The notes beneath the pieces are model-generated. The model was not told the DNA's origin. It searched no databases and saw nothing but the letters and a program-made list of their open reading frames with translations. 64,000 nucleotides of DNA from DASXKD01 sp963707905 (lineage in GTDB: Bacteria; Actinomycetota; Actinomycetes; Streptosporangiales; Streptosporangiaceae), in assembly GCA_963707905.1 (NCBI GenBank), contig CAVPSA010000007.1, forward strand, positions 118,301 through 182,300, in the 5' to 3' direction. Shown piece by piece: positions 8,540 through 15,810 of the stretch (positions are counted from its first letter, which is position 1; each line of letters starts with the position of its first letter). Both the position numbers and the translations under genes were made by a program.

Positions 8540-10414
8540 GTGAACCTGGTCAACCTGGAGAACGTCGTCAAGGGCTACGGGCAGCGGTTGCTGCTTGACG
8601 GCGTCTCCGCCGGAGTGGCCGCGGGCGAATCGATCGGGCTCGTCGGGCGCAACGGTGTGGGCAAGAGCACGCTGCTCGGGCTGCTGGCCGGGACCGAGCA
8701 CCCCGACACTGGCCGGGTCACCCGGGCCAGGGGCCTGCGCGCCGGTCACCTCCCCCAGGCCGACCGGCTGACCGGGACGGTGGCCGGCCTGGTCACCGGC
8801 GGCCGGCCGGAGCACGAATGGGCCGGCGATGCGCGCATCAGGTCGGTGATCGGCGCGCTGCTTCCCGACATTGACTTCGAGTCAGATGCCGAACGATTGT
8901 CCGGGGGTGAGACCCGCCGGGTGGCGCTGGCGTCGCTCCTCGCTGGCGAGCACGATCTGCTGCTGCTCGACGAGCCGACGAACCACCTGGACGTGGAAGC
9001 CGTTGCCTGGCTGGCCGGGTTCCTCCGTGAGCAGGGCACGGCGATGGTAGTGGTGACCCACGACCGCTGGTTCCTTGACGCTGCCACCGAGCGGACCTGG
9101 GAACTGGCCGACGGCCGGCTGCACACCTACGACGGGGGCTACGCCGCCTACGTGCTCGCCCGCGCCGAACGGGCCCGGATCGCCGACGCCACCGAGCGGC
9201 GGCGGCGCAACCTGCTGCGCAAGGAACTGGCGTGGCTGCGGCGTGGGCCCCCGGCCCGGACCAGCAAGCCCCAGTTCCGCATCGACGCCGCGAACGCGCT
9301 CATCGCCGACGAGCCGCCGGCCCGGGACGGGGTCGAACTGGTCCGGCTGGCGGCGGCGCGGCTCGGGAAGACCGTGATCGACGCGGAGGACGTGTCGGTG
9401 AGGGTTGCGGGGCCGGGTCTGTTCGACGACGTGACGTGGCAGCTTGGGCCGGGGGACCGGATCGGGATCCTCGGGCCTAACGGGGCTGGGAAGACCACGT
9501 TTTTGCGGCTGCTCGCGGGGGATTGGGGCGGGGTTGAGGGCCGTCCAGTGGGACACCTGGGCGCGGACAGAACTCCGCGCCCAGGTGACCCACCGGCCGG
9601 CCCCGTGCGGGATCCGGCGGCGGCGGTTGAGGTGGAAGGTCCGCTGGTGGTCGCGGGACGGGTCGTGCGGGGGAAGACGGTGCGGCTCGGGTACCTGGGG
9701 CAGGGAGGCGAAGGGCTGGATCCCTCGATGTCGCCGCGGGAGGTGGTGGCGTCCGTCCGGGGGAATTTGGAAGCGAGTGGTGGTCCGGGGTCGGTGGGGT
9801 TCCTGCTGGAGCAACTGGGTTTGCTGGGGGACACGCAATGGACGCCGGCCGGGGAGCTGTCGGGCGGGGAGCGGCGGCGGGTGCAGCTGCTTCGGATTCT
9901 GGTCGGGGAGCCGAATGTGCTGCTGCTGGATGAGCCGACTAACGATCTTGATGTGGATACGTTGACGGAGCTGGAAGACCTGCTGGACGGGTGGGCTGGG
10001 TCGCTGGTGGTGGTGAGTCATGACCGGTATTTCCTGGAGCGGGTGACCGATCACGTGGTGGCGTTGCTGGGGGACGGGAAGCTGTCGTTCCTGGGCGGCG
10101 GGATCGAGGAGTACCTGGAGCGACGGGGTGCCCAGGTCCGGGCGGGGAGCGTGGCGGCGCTGGCCCCGGAGCGGGGGGTGCGCGCCGGGGGCGGGTCAGC
10201 GAGGGACCGTCGTATCGCAAAGAAGGAGCTGCTGCGGGTGGAGCGGCAGATCGACCGGCTCGGGGTGCGGGAGGAGGAGCTGACCGAGGAGCTGGCGGCG
10301 CGGGCGAGCGACTACGCGGCGCTGATCGAGCTGGGGGCGCAACTGCGCGAGGTCCAGGCGGAGAAGGAGCGGCTGGAGGAGGAGTGGCTGGCCGTCGCCG
10401 AGGACGCGGAGTGA
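8540..10414 (+). CDS. ABC-F family ATPase (Uup/EttA-like, two ABC domains)
   Basis: 624 aa soluble protein with tandem nucleotide-binding domains and no membrane segments. Domain 1 has GRNGVGKST, LSGGETRRVALA and LLLLDEPTNHLD. Domain 2 has GPNGAGKTT, LSGGERRRVQLL and LLLLDEPTNDLD. The C-terminal ~65 residues (from RRIAKKELLR) are a charged coiled coil as in Uup. ABC-F proteins act on the ribosome E site or in related quality control. GTG 8540 has GGAGG eight bases upstream. Unusual: about 45 residues are inserted after the second Walker A region (around GGVEGRPVGHLG ... VEVEGPLVVAGR), and the DNA there holds a near-perfect long hairpin. Codon use also changes from about 9400 onward (many GGG, TTG, GTG). 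Confidence 0.9.
   Translation: MNLVNLENVVKGYGQRLLLDGVSAGVAAGESIGLVGRNGVGKSTLLGLLAGTEHPDTGRVTRARGLRAGHLPQADRLTGTVAGLVTGGRPEHEWAGDARIRSVIGALLPDIDFESDAERLSGGETRRVALASLLAGEHDLLLLDEPTNHLDVEAVAWLAGFLREQGTAMVVVTHDRWFLDAATERTWELADGRLHTYDGGYAAYVLARAERARIADATERRRRNLLRKELAWLRRGPPARTSKPQFRIDAANALIADEPPARDGVELVRLAAARLGKTVIDAEDVSVRVAGPGLFDDVTWQLGPGDRIGILGPNGAGKTTFLRLLAGDWGGVEGRPVGHLGADRTPRPGDPPAGPVRDPAAAVEVEGPLVVAGRVVRGKTVRLGYLGQGGEGLDPSMSPREVVASVRGNLEASGGPGSVGFLLEQLGLLGDTQWTPAGELSGGERRRVQLLRILVGEPNVLLLDEPTNDLDVDTLTELEDLLDGWAGSLVVVSHDRYFLERVTDHVVALLGDGKLSFLGGGIEEYLERRGAQVRAGSVAALAPERGVRAGGGSARDRRIAKKELLRVERQIDRLGVREEELTEELAARASDYAALIELGAQLREVQAEKERLEEEWLAVAEDAE
9548..9593. repeat. long inverted repeat inside the ABC-F gene
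   Basis: Arms 9554-9567 (CACCTGGGCGCGGA) and 9574-9587 are perfectly complementary over 14 bp with a 6-base loop. After one A-A mismatch the stem extends by GTGGG/CCCAC to 9548-9593. It keeps the reading frame and encodes part of an insert absent from the family consensus, as expected for a palindromic element that entered a coding region. Confidence 0.85.
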
Positions 10415-10427
10415 TCGCGGCCGGGCC

Positions 10428-10967
10428 TCAGCCGGCGTCGAGCGGGACGAGCAGGACCCGCAGCAGGCCGGCCAGCGTGTGACGACTGGTCTCGGGGAGG
10501 CCGGCGAGCAGTGCATGCTCCTTTTCCAGCAGGTCGGCGAGTGTGGCATCCACCCGGGTCTGGCCCGCGGCGGTGAGCGTGACCACCACCCCCCGCTTGT
10601 CCTGCGGGTCGGGCCGCCTGCGGACCAGGCCCTTGGCTTCCAGCCGGTCGATCCGGTTGGTCATCGTGCCCGAGGTGACCAGCGTGGCCCGCAGCAGTGC
10701 GCCCGGGCTCAGCTCGTAGGGTGCGCCCTGCCGCCGCAGCGCGGCGAGCACGTCGAACTCCCAGGACTCGAGGTCGTGCGCGGCGAAGGCGCTGCGGCGC
10801 TCCCGGTCCAGGTGACGGGCCAGCCGGGAGATCCGGCTCAGCACCTGCATCGGCCGCACGTCCAGGTCGGGGCGCTCGGCCTGCCAGGCAGCCACCAGGT
10901 CATCGACCTCGTCCATCGGGCCCCGGCCCGCGCGGCCTGTCCCGCCGCCGTCCGCGGCATGCTCCAT
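10428..10967 (-). CDS. tamR: MarR family regulator, TamR-like
   Basis: 179 aa. MarR-type winged helix: the segment ALRRQGAPYELSPGALL leads into LVTSGTMTNRIDRLEAKGLV (recognition helix) and RRPDPQDKRGVVVTLT (the wing, with the DxRG motif). It is divergent from a trans-aconitate methyltransferase gene across an 83-bp spacer containing two TTGA-N4-TCAAG-like dyads. That is the arrangement of the Streptomyces tamR-tam locus, where TamR responds to citrate and trans-aconitate. ATG 10967 is chosen; ATG 10916 (MDEVDD) is an alternative. The name follows from the context, the protein family and the operator pair together. Confidence 0.82.
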   Translation of the reverse strand: MEHAADGGGTGRAGRGPMDEVDDLVAAWQAERPDLDVRPMQVLSRISRLARHLDRERRSAFAAHDLESWEFDVLAALRRQGAPYELSPGALLRATLVTSGTMTNRIDRLEAKGLVRRRPDPQDKRGVVVTLTAAGQTRVDATLADLLEKEHALLAGLPETSRHTLAGLLRVLLVPLDAG

Positions 10968-10981
10968 CTGCCAAGGATATC

Positions 10982-11033
10982 TCTTGACATCAAGAATTAT
11001 CGAGGGCACGGTAGTAAGTAGCTTGATATCGAG
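10982..11033. promoter_or_regulatory. divergent tamR/tam operator region: two related dyads
   Basis: Dyad 1 is 10982-10995 (TCTTGACATCAAGA with one extra central pair; arms CTTGA/TCAAG perfect). Dyad 2 is 11022-11033 (CTTGATATCGAG, one mismatch). Their centres are about 39 bp apart, and both lie between the divergent starts. They are probable MarR/TamR binding sites giving autorepression and control of tam (inference). Confidence 0.65.
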
Positions 11034-11050
11034 ATACTTGGAAGGGTGGC

Positions 11051-11824
11051 ATGTGGGATCCAGGCCAGTACCTGCGCTACGCCGGCGAACGGGCGCGCCC
11101 CTTCTTTGACCTGCTCGCGCGGGTAGGGGCGGACGACCCGGGTTACGTGGCGGACCTCGGCTGCGGGCCGGGGAACCTGACCGCCACCCTGGCCGGCCGG
11201 TGGCCGGCCGCCGAGATCGTGGGTGTGGACAACTCGCCGGAGATGATCGCCGCGGCACAGGAGGAGGCCGGCCGGCACGACCGGCTCAGCTTCACGCTCG
11301 GCGACGTCAGGGACTGGCGGCCCGGCCGCAAGGTCGATGTGCTCGTGTCCAACGCCGTGCTGCAATGGGTGCCCGGCCATATGGACGTGGTCGCGCGCTG
11401 GCCGGGCCTGCTCGCCCCGGGCGGGTGGCTGGCCTTCCAGCTTCCCGGCAACTTCGACCAGCCGACCCACGCCATCCTGCTCGACCTCGTCCGGTCGGAC
11501 CGCTGGGCGCCGCTGCTGCGCGGCGTGGCGCTCAACCGCCAGGCCGGCAGCCCCGCGGACTACCTGGACCTGCTGGCCAGGGAAGGCTGTTCGGTGGATG
11601 CCTGGGAGACCACCTACCTGCACGTGCTGCCTGGCCCCGATCCGGTGGTGGAGTGGTACCGGGGCACCGGGCTGCGCCCCGTGCTTGCTGTCCTGGACCC
11701 AGGTCAGGCCGAGCGGTTCCTCGCCGAGTACGCCGAACGGGTGACGCAGGCCTACCCGGCGGCGCCCTATGGGACCGTCCTGCCGTTCCGCAGGGTGTTC
11801 GTGGTCGCACAGGTCCGGCGCTAG
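11051..11824 (+). CDS. tam: trans-aconitate 2-methyltransferase
   Basis: 257 aa SAM-dependent methyltransferase that methyl-esterifies trans-aconitate, the isomer formed from cis-aconitate that inhibits aconitase. It begins MWDPGQYLRY, typical of Tam. Motif I is VADLGCGPGNLT, the acidic residue follows in IVGVDNSPEM, motif IV is VLVSNAVLQWVP, and the Tam-type QLPGNFDQPTH segment is present. It is divergent from tamR with shared operators. The stop (TAG 11822-11824) overlaps the convergent TetR gene by three bases. Confidence 0.92.
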   Translation: MWDPGQYLRYAGERARPFFDLLARVGADDPGYVADLGCGPGNLTATLAGRWPAAEIVGVDNSPEMIAAAQEEAGRHDRLSFTLGDVRDWRPGRKVDVLVSNAVLQWVPGHMDVVARWPGLLAPGGWLAFQLPGNFDQPTHAILLDLVRSDRWAPLLRGVALNRQAGSPADYLDLLAREGCSVDAWETTYLHVLPGPDPVVEWYRGTGLRPVLAVLDPGQAERFLAEYAERVTQAYPAAPYGTVLPFRRVFVVAQVRR

Positions 11825-12481
11825 TCGCGCGGGGCGGGCGCCCCCATCGCCGCCTTCGCCGAGATGCTCGGCGAGCGGTCCAGCTGGGACAGCCCGTTCC
11901 AGGCGAGGTTGATCAGGTGCGCCGCGACGACCTCCACCTTCGGCTTGCGGACGTCCAGCCACCACTGCCCGGTCATGGCCACCATGCCCACCAGCATCTG
12001 GGCGTACATCGGGGCCAGCTTCTGGTCGTAGCCGCGGTCGGCGGAAGAAGTCGCCAAGCATGTACTCGACCTGGCTGGCGATATCGCTGATCAGGCTGCC
12101 GAACGTGCCGGAGCCGGGGGAGGGGGAGTCGCGGACCAGGATACGGAAGCCGTCGGAGTTGTCCTCGATGTAGCGGAGCAGTGCCACCGCCGCCGCCTCG
12201 AACTTCTCCCTGGTGTTGGCGCCGCCCAGAATGGCCGTCGCCATGGCGAGCAGCCGTTCCACCTCGCGGTCAACCACGACCGCGTACAGGCCTTCCTTGC
12301 CGCCGAAGTGCTCGTAGACCACTGGCTTGGAGACGCCGGCCTGGGCGGCGATCTCCTCGATGGAGGTGCCTTCGAACCCCCGCTCCGCGAAGAGCCTGCG
12401 GCCAATGTCGAGCAACTGCTCCCGGCGCTCTTTGCCGGTCATCCGCTTGCGGTGGTTATTGCCGGCGCTCGAATTGCTCAC
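11821..12481 (-). CDS. TetR/AcrR family regulator (reading frame broken near 12042)
   Basis: The N-terminal DNA-binding domain is clear: GKERREQLLDIGRRLFAERG, then TSIEEIAAQAGVSKPVVYEH and FGGKEGLYAVVVD. The ligand-domain frame continues to VEYMLGDFFR and then shifts. The rest (RGYDQKLAPMYAQMLVGMVA to SAKAAMGAPAPRD) is in the next frame. Removing one extra C/G in the run at 12040-12044 joins them into a protein of about 219 aa. It follows the desaturase gene by 16 bp on the same strand. I infer an operon in which the regulator controls the desaturase, as with other TetR regulators beside acyl-CoA desaturases. GTG 12481 is chosen; ATG 12442 is possible. Confidence 0.8.
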
Positions 12482-12497
12482 CCACCCATCATCGCGG

Positions 12498-13583
12498 TCA
12501 TGCCGCCGTCCGGTCACCTGGCTTGGTCACGTCGGCCCGGGTCATCGAGCCCAGCGAGACGTCGCGCAGCCCGGTGAGCTTGCCGGCCAGCCGCCGCTCG
12601 TCCGGCCACCGGACGTCCCAGGCCCAGCCGAGCAGTTCGGCCCACCTGATGACCCTGGCGCTGATGTCGATCTGGCCCTTGAGCGCTCCGTGCCTGGCGC
12701 AGGTCGGGTCGCAGTGGTGCAGGTTGTGCCAGGACTCGCCGAAGGAGAGGATGGCCAGCCAGGCGACGTTCCTTGACTTGTCCCTGACCTCGAAGTCCTC
12801 GTTGCCGAACGTGTGGCAGACCGAGTTGATGGACCAGGTGACGTGGTGCAGCAGGCAGATGCGGACGAGGCTGGCCCAGAAGAACGCGGTGAGCGCGCCG
12901 GCCAGGGACATCGACCACAGGCCGCCGATCAGCGCGGGCGCGAGCAGGGAGATCACGACCCACAGCGGGAACGCCCTGGAGACCCGGCGGATGGGCGGGT
13001 CGGCCAGCAGGTCGGGGCAGAACTTCTGCTGTGAGGTCCGGTTGGGGTTGAACATCCAGCCCATGTGCGCGTACATGAACCCCTTGGTGAGGGCCTGCCA
13101 GTCGGTGCCGAACCGCCACGGCGAGTGCGGGTCGCCGTCGCGGTCGCTGTACTTGTGGTGCCGCCGGTGGTCGGCCACCCAGACCAGCAGCGGGCCTTCG
13201 ATCGCCATGCTCCCCGCGACGGCCATCGCGACACGCAGTGGCTTGACCGCCTTGAACGAGTTGTGCGTGAAGTGGCGGTGGAAGCCCATGCTGATCCCCA
13301 TGCCGGAGATCACGTAGAAGACGGCCGCGATCACAATGTCATGCCAGCCCAGCCCCCAGCCCCAGGCCAGCGGGATGGCGGCGGCCACGGCGAGCAGTGG
13401 CACCACGACGAACAGCCCGACAAGGAAGCGGTCGCGGAAGGAACTGGGCTCGGGCTCCATATCGGGGAGCGGTGTCCGCGCCGCGCTGGTGGGCAGGCCG
13501 GCCGCGACCGGCGTGCGGGGCACGGCGGCCCCGGCCGGCGCGCCTGGCGGACCGGTCAGGAGGGCGTCTGGGGGTGCCGTCAT
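12498..13583 (-). CDS. acyl-CoA desaturase (delta-9 type fatty acid desaturase)
   Basis: 361 aa integral membrane di-iron enzyme. The three histidine boxes are HRHFTH (102-107), HRRHH (139-143) and HNLHH (286-290), the classic stearoyl-CoA/delta-9 set. Hydrophobic segments are about 53-75, 83-97, 117-137 and 205-245. The N-terminal 45 residues are proline/alanine-rich. It would introduce a cis double bond into acyl-CoA for membrane fluidity, with electrons from a ferredoxin or oxidoreductase not seen here. Two adjacent dyads lie about 65-95 bp upstream, and a TetR gene follows directly. Confidence 0.93.
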   Translation of the reverse strand: MTAPPDALLTGPPGAPAGAAVPRTPVAAGLPTSAARTPLPDMEPEPSSFRDRFLVGLFVVVPLLAVAAAIPLAWGWGLGWHDIVIAAVFYVISGMGISMGFHRHFTHNSFKAVKPLRVAMAVAGSMAIEGPLLVWVADHRRHHKYSDRDGDPHSPWRFGTDWQALTKGFMYAHMGWMFNPNRTSQQKFCPDLLADPPIRRVSRAFPLWVVISLLAPALIGGLWSMSLAGALTAFFWASLVRICLLHHVTWSINSVCHTFGNEDFEVRDKSRNVAWLAILSFGESWHNLHHCDPTCARHGALKGQIDISARVIRWAELLGWAWDVRWPDERRLAGKLTGLRDVSLGSMTRADVTKPGDRTAA

Positions 13584-13646
13584 GGGATTCCTCGCTCTGT
13601 TCTGGCGCCACGGGCGGGGGGAAACGCTCAGGGCGGGGGATTACGC

Positions 13647-13678
13647 TTACGTCACCGTAACCTACGAAGACGTAGGTT
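13647..13678. promoter_or_regulatory. two overlapping operator-like dyads upstream of the desaturase
   Basis: TTACG-N4-CGTAA occupies 13647-13660 and AACCTACG-N4-CGTAGGTT occupies 13659-13678. Both are perfect inverted repeats and share two bases. Placed 65-95 bp upstream of the desaturase start, they fit binding sites for the TetR protein encoded downstream (inference). Confidence 0.6.
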
Positions 13679-13814
13679 TAGCAAGAGGCCGGCTGAGATT
13701 TCACCAAGAAGTGGCGGATAGCACACCTGCGGTACGCCATCTTGTCTCACATCATGGGATAGGTAGCGCAGCGTGCTTCGGTGCCGGTGGTGCGTAGGGC
13801 GGTAAGGCGGCGCA

Positions 13815-13890
13815 TGGCTCCCGGGCGAGGATTCGAACCTCGGTTGAGCGGACCAAAACCGCTTGTCCTGCCTGGCTAGACGACCCGGGA
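13815..13890 (-). tRNA. tRNA-Gln (anticodon TTG), CCA encoded
   Basis: On the minus strand the acceptor arm TCCCGGG (from 13890) pairs with CCCGGGA. The anticodon stem AGCGG/CCGCT encloses the loop TTTTGGT, giving anticodon TTG. The T arm contains GGTTCGAATCC. Discriminator G and CCA follow (13815-13818), so CCA is encoded. All cloverleaf parts are intact. Confidence 0.94.
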
Positions 13891-13979
13891 AGGCTCCGGC
13901 GCAAACTCTACCTGGAAGCCGAACCGGGCCCGGCCGAACGTGTCGGCCGGGCCCAGCGGACGCCTCGCGGGGGTGTGGA

Positions 13980-15140
13980 TCAGGCTGGCCTGCCCTGCAT
14001 GAGCGGCGACTGGGCCAGCGAGGTCAGCGCCGACAGCGAACTCGGCGAGTTGTTGACGATGTAGTTGCAGGGCGGTACCTGGCTGTCCCAGTACAGCGCG
14101 GCGTGGATTGCCGGATTCGCCGCGACGAAGGACTGCATCTGCTGGATCCAGTTGACCCGCACGCTGGTGCTGGAATACGCGACGCTGCCCCACTCGGCGA
14201 TGAACACCGGCAGCCCGCCGTGCGCGGCGGCAAATTGAACCACCCCGGTGAACAGCGAGTCCGGGCTTTCCGGCGGTGTCACGCCGTTGGTGAAGCCAGA
14301 GTGGTTCTTCCTGGCGGTGCGGCAGCCACCGGTGTTGTAGCCGTCGGCGGAGACGATGTCGACCTCGTTCGTGCCCGGCCACCACTGGATGGCTTTGCCG
14401 TTGTTGTAGAAGAAGTGGGTCAGGATCAGCACAAAGTGGATTCGGCCGCCCTGGTTCCAGAGCAGGTGGTGGTTGACCGCGATCTGGTGGATGTGGTCCC
14501 AGGCCTGGATGAACTGGGCCGAAGTGCCCAGCCCCTGGTGGGTCCCTGGGACGTTCGCCTCATGCTCGAAGGTGAAGTAGATGGCAGGGAGCCCGTAGCG
14601 GCCCGCCGAGGAGTTCATGGACTCCAGGAACGCCGTGATGGTCGCATCCTGCGCGCCGGCCGCGATGGCGGAGTAGGGAGTCCCGCCGGGGAAGGTGTCC
14701 AGGCTCATCAGGATCGTGGTGCCCTGCGCCATGAAGTTGTCCACCAGCCGGCTCTGGAACGACTGCCCCAGCCGGTCGTAGACGCGGACGATCGCCAGCT
14801 TGCGGCCGAGTGCCCCCTGCTCCGCGGCCAGCGGCACATCGCCGCCGAACATAACGCCGTTGCCGACACCGGCCAGGGTGCCCGCCGCGTTCGCCTTGCT
14901 GCCCTTCCCGTCCAATACGGAGCTGAGCTTGCCCAGGCTCCCCGTGCCGCCTTCTGAATTCCCGCTGCCCTGCAGCGTGGAGCCATGCGTCGCGGTCTTG
15001 TGCTGCGCCATGCCCGCGGCGCATCCGCTGCTCCCCACGGCCAGCAGAAGCATGCCGGCCACCACGGCCGGACAAGTCCGCCAGCGGCGCTCCCTGCTGC
15101 GGCGCGCGGGAGAAGCGCCATCCCTGCGCTCCTCGTGCAC
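13980..15140 (-). CDS. GH26-like glycoside hydrolase lipoprotein
   Basis: 386 aa. GTG 15140 is chosen because AAGGAG (15146-15151) sits at good spacing; an ATG at 15197 would overlap promoter repeats. The basic leader and hydrophobic segment VVAGMLLLAVGSSGC give a lipobox with Cys40, so the protein is probably anchored outside the membrane. After a Gly/Ser linker (to about 80) the catalytic domain has YFTFEHEAN with acid/base Glu194 and VFIAEWGS with nucleophile Glu316, the arrangement of GH26/clan GH-A beta-mannanase-like enzymes. Long W/Y-rich strands (HFFYNN, IQWWPGTNEVDIV) agree. It stands at the edge of the polysaccharide locus and divergent to it, so it may trim or release the surface polymer (inference). 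Confidence 0.75.
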   Translation of the reverse strand: MHEERRDGASPARRSRERRWRTCPAVVAGMLLLAVGSSGCAAGMAQHKTATHGSTLQGSGNSEGGTGSLGKLSSVLDGKGSKANAAGTLAGVGNGVMFGGDVPLAAEQGALGRKLAIVRVYDRLGQSFQSRLVDNFMAQGTTILMSLDTFPGGTPYSAIAAGAQDATITAFLESMNSSAGRYGLPAIYFTFEHEANVPGTHQGLGTSAQFIQAWDHIHQIAVNHHLLWNQGGRIHFVLILTHFFYNNGKAIQWWPGTNEVDIVSADGYNTGGCRTARKNHSGFTNGVTPPESPDSLFTGVVQFAAAHGGLPVFIAEWGSVAYSSTSVRVNWIQQMQSFVAANPAIHAALYWDSQVPPCNYIVNNSPSSLSALTSLAQSPLMQGRPA

Positions 15141-15810
15141 GTGGTACTCCTTAACGTGAATGACGTACTTCAAGACGTCTAAGTCGGCGTACTTCATGAT
15201 GTCTAACAGTAGGACCTCGCCTGGTCGGCCATGCTGGGTTCCGCCTGGGAAACGGGCCAGAATCCGCTTGGTACAGCCTGTGTGTGACGGCTAGGCGCGG
15301 GCTGTGCGCGCGGGTGCCGAGCGCGCCCGGCCGCCGCCGGGCGACAGCGATGCCGGCAACGCGGGCCATACTCGGCCTTTACGCAAAAAAAACACTGCCT
15401 TACCTGCGGGGAAACGCCAGCTAGCGGGCACAGGCGACCGAATCATCCGCCCCTTACGTGTACATCACATACGGTAAGCTTGCACCACGATCGCGACATC
15501 AAGGATGTTTACCCGAGCCACGGCCGGCGACGTCCGTGCAGGGGGCCAGATGTCATCCAACAAGGCGTGTAAAGCGTCCAAGACGTGTATAGCGTCATAC
15601 ACAGTGCGTGCAGGAGGGCAACACGCCAGTACGGCCTGATGTGGCGGCACCGGCCGCCGCACGGACCGCACCGGCAGGGTTCAGGGGACGGGCCTGCCGT
15701 GGAGATCCGGGGCATTGGACAGTGGACAGCGGGGTGTGGCGGCTACCCGCTGGCCCGGCGCCCGGCGCCCGGAGGCAAGCGAGGAGTAAGACAGTGAGGA
15801 GCACCGCAGC
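15141..15810. other. 670-bp divergent promoter region between the GH26 gene and the polysaccharide operon
   Basis: No convincing gene. It is less GC-rich than its surroundings, with an A8 run near 15385. It contains the 24-bp direct repeat close to the GH26 start, and a second direct repeat at 15566-15578 and 15584-15596 (CGTGTAAAGCGTC/CGTGTATAGCGTC, period 18). A 52-codon frame from ATG 15639 to 15797 has no strong RBS and Arg/Pro-rich content, so it is doubtful. The two repeat sets look like operators for the two divergent units. Confidence 0.55.
15164..15206. promoter_or_regulatory. tandem direct repeat in the GH26 promoter
   Basis: CGTACTTCAAGACGTCTAA at 15164-15182 and CGTACTTCATGATGTCTAA at 15188-15206 match at 17 of 19 bases with period 24. 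They lie 24-66 bp upstream of the chosen GTG, where a repressor or activator of the GH26 gene would bind. Confidence 0.5.

Noticed and set aside
13815..13980. tRNA-Gln as the integration site of the polysaccharide island
   Set aside because: The island lies on the 5' side of the tRNA, no integrase or excision gene is present, and I see no copy of the tRNA 3' end near the far boundary (38.3-38.7 kb).
15639..15797. 52-codon small gene just before the Wzz-like gene
   Set aside because: Arg/Pro/Gly-rich, no good RBS, no recognisable feature; left inside the promoter-region entry.
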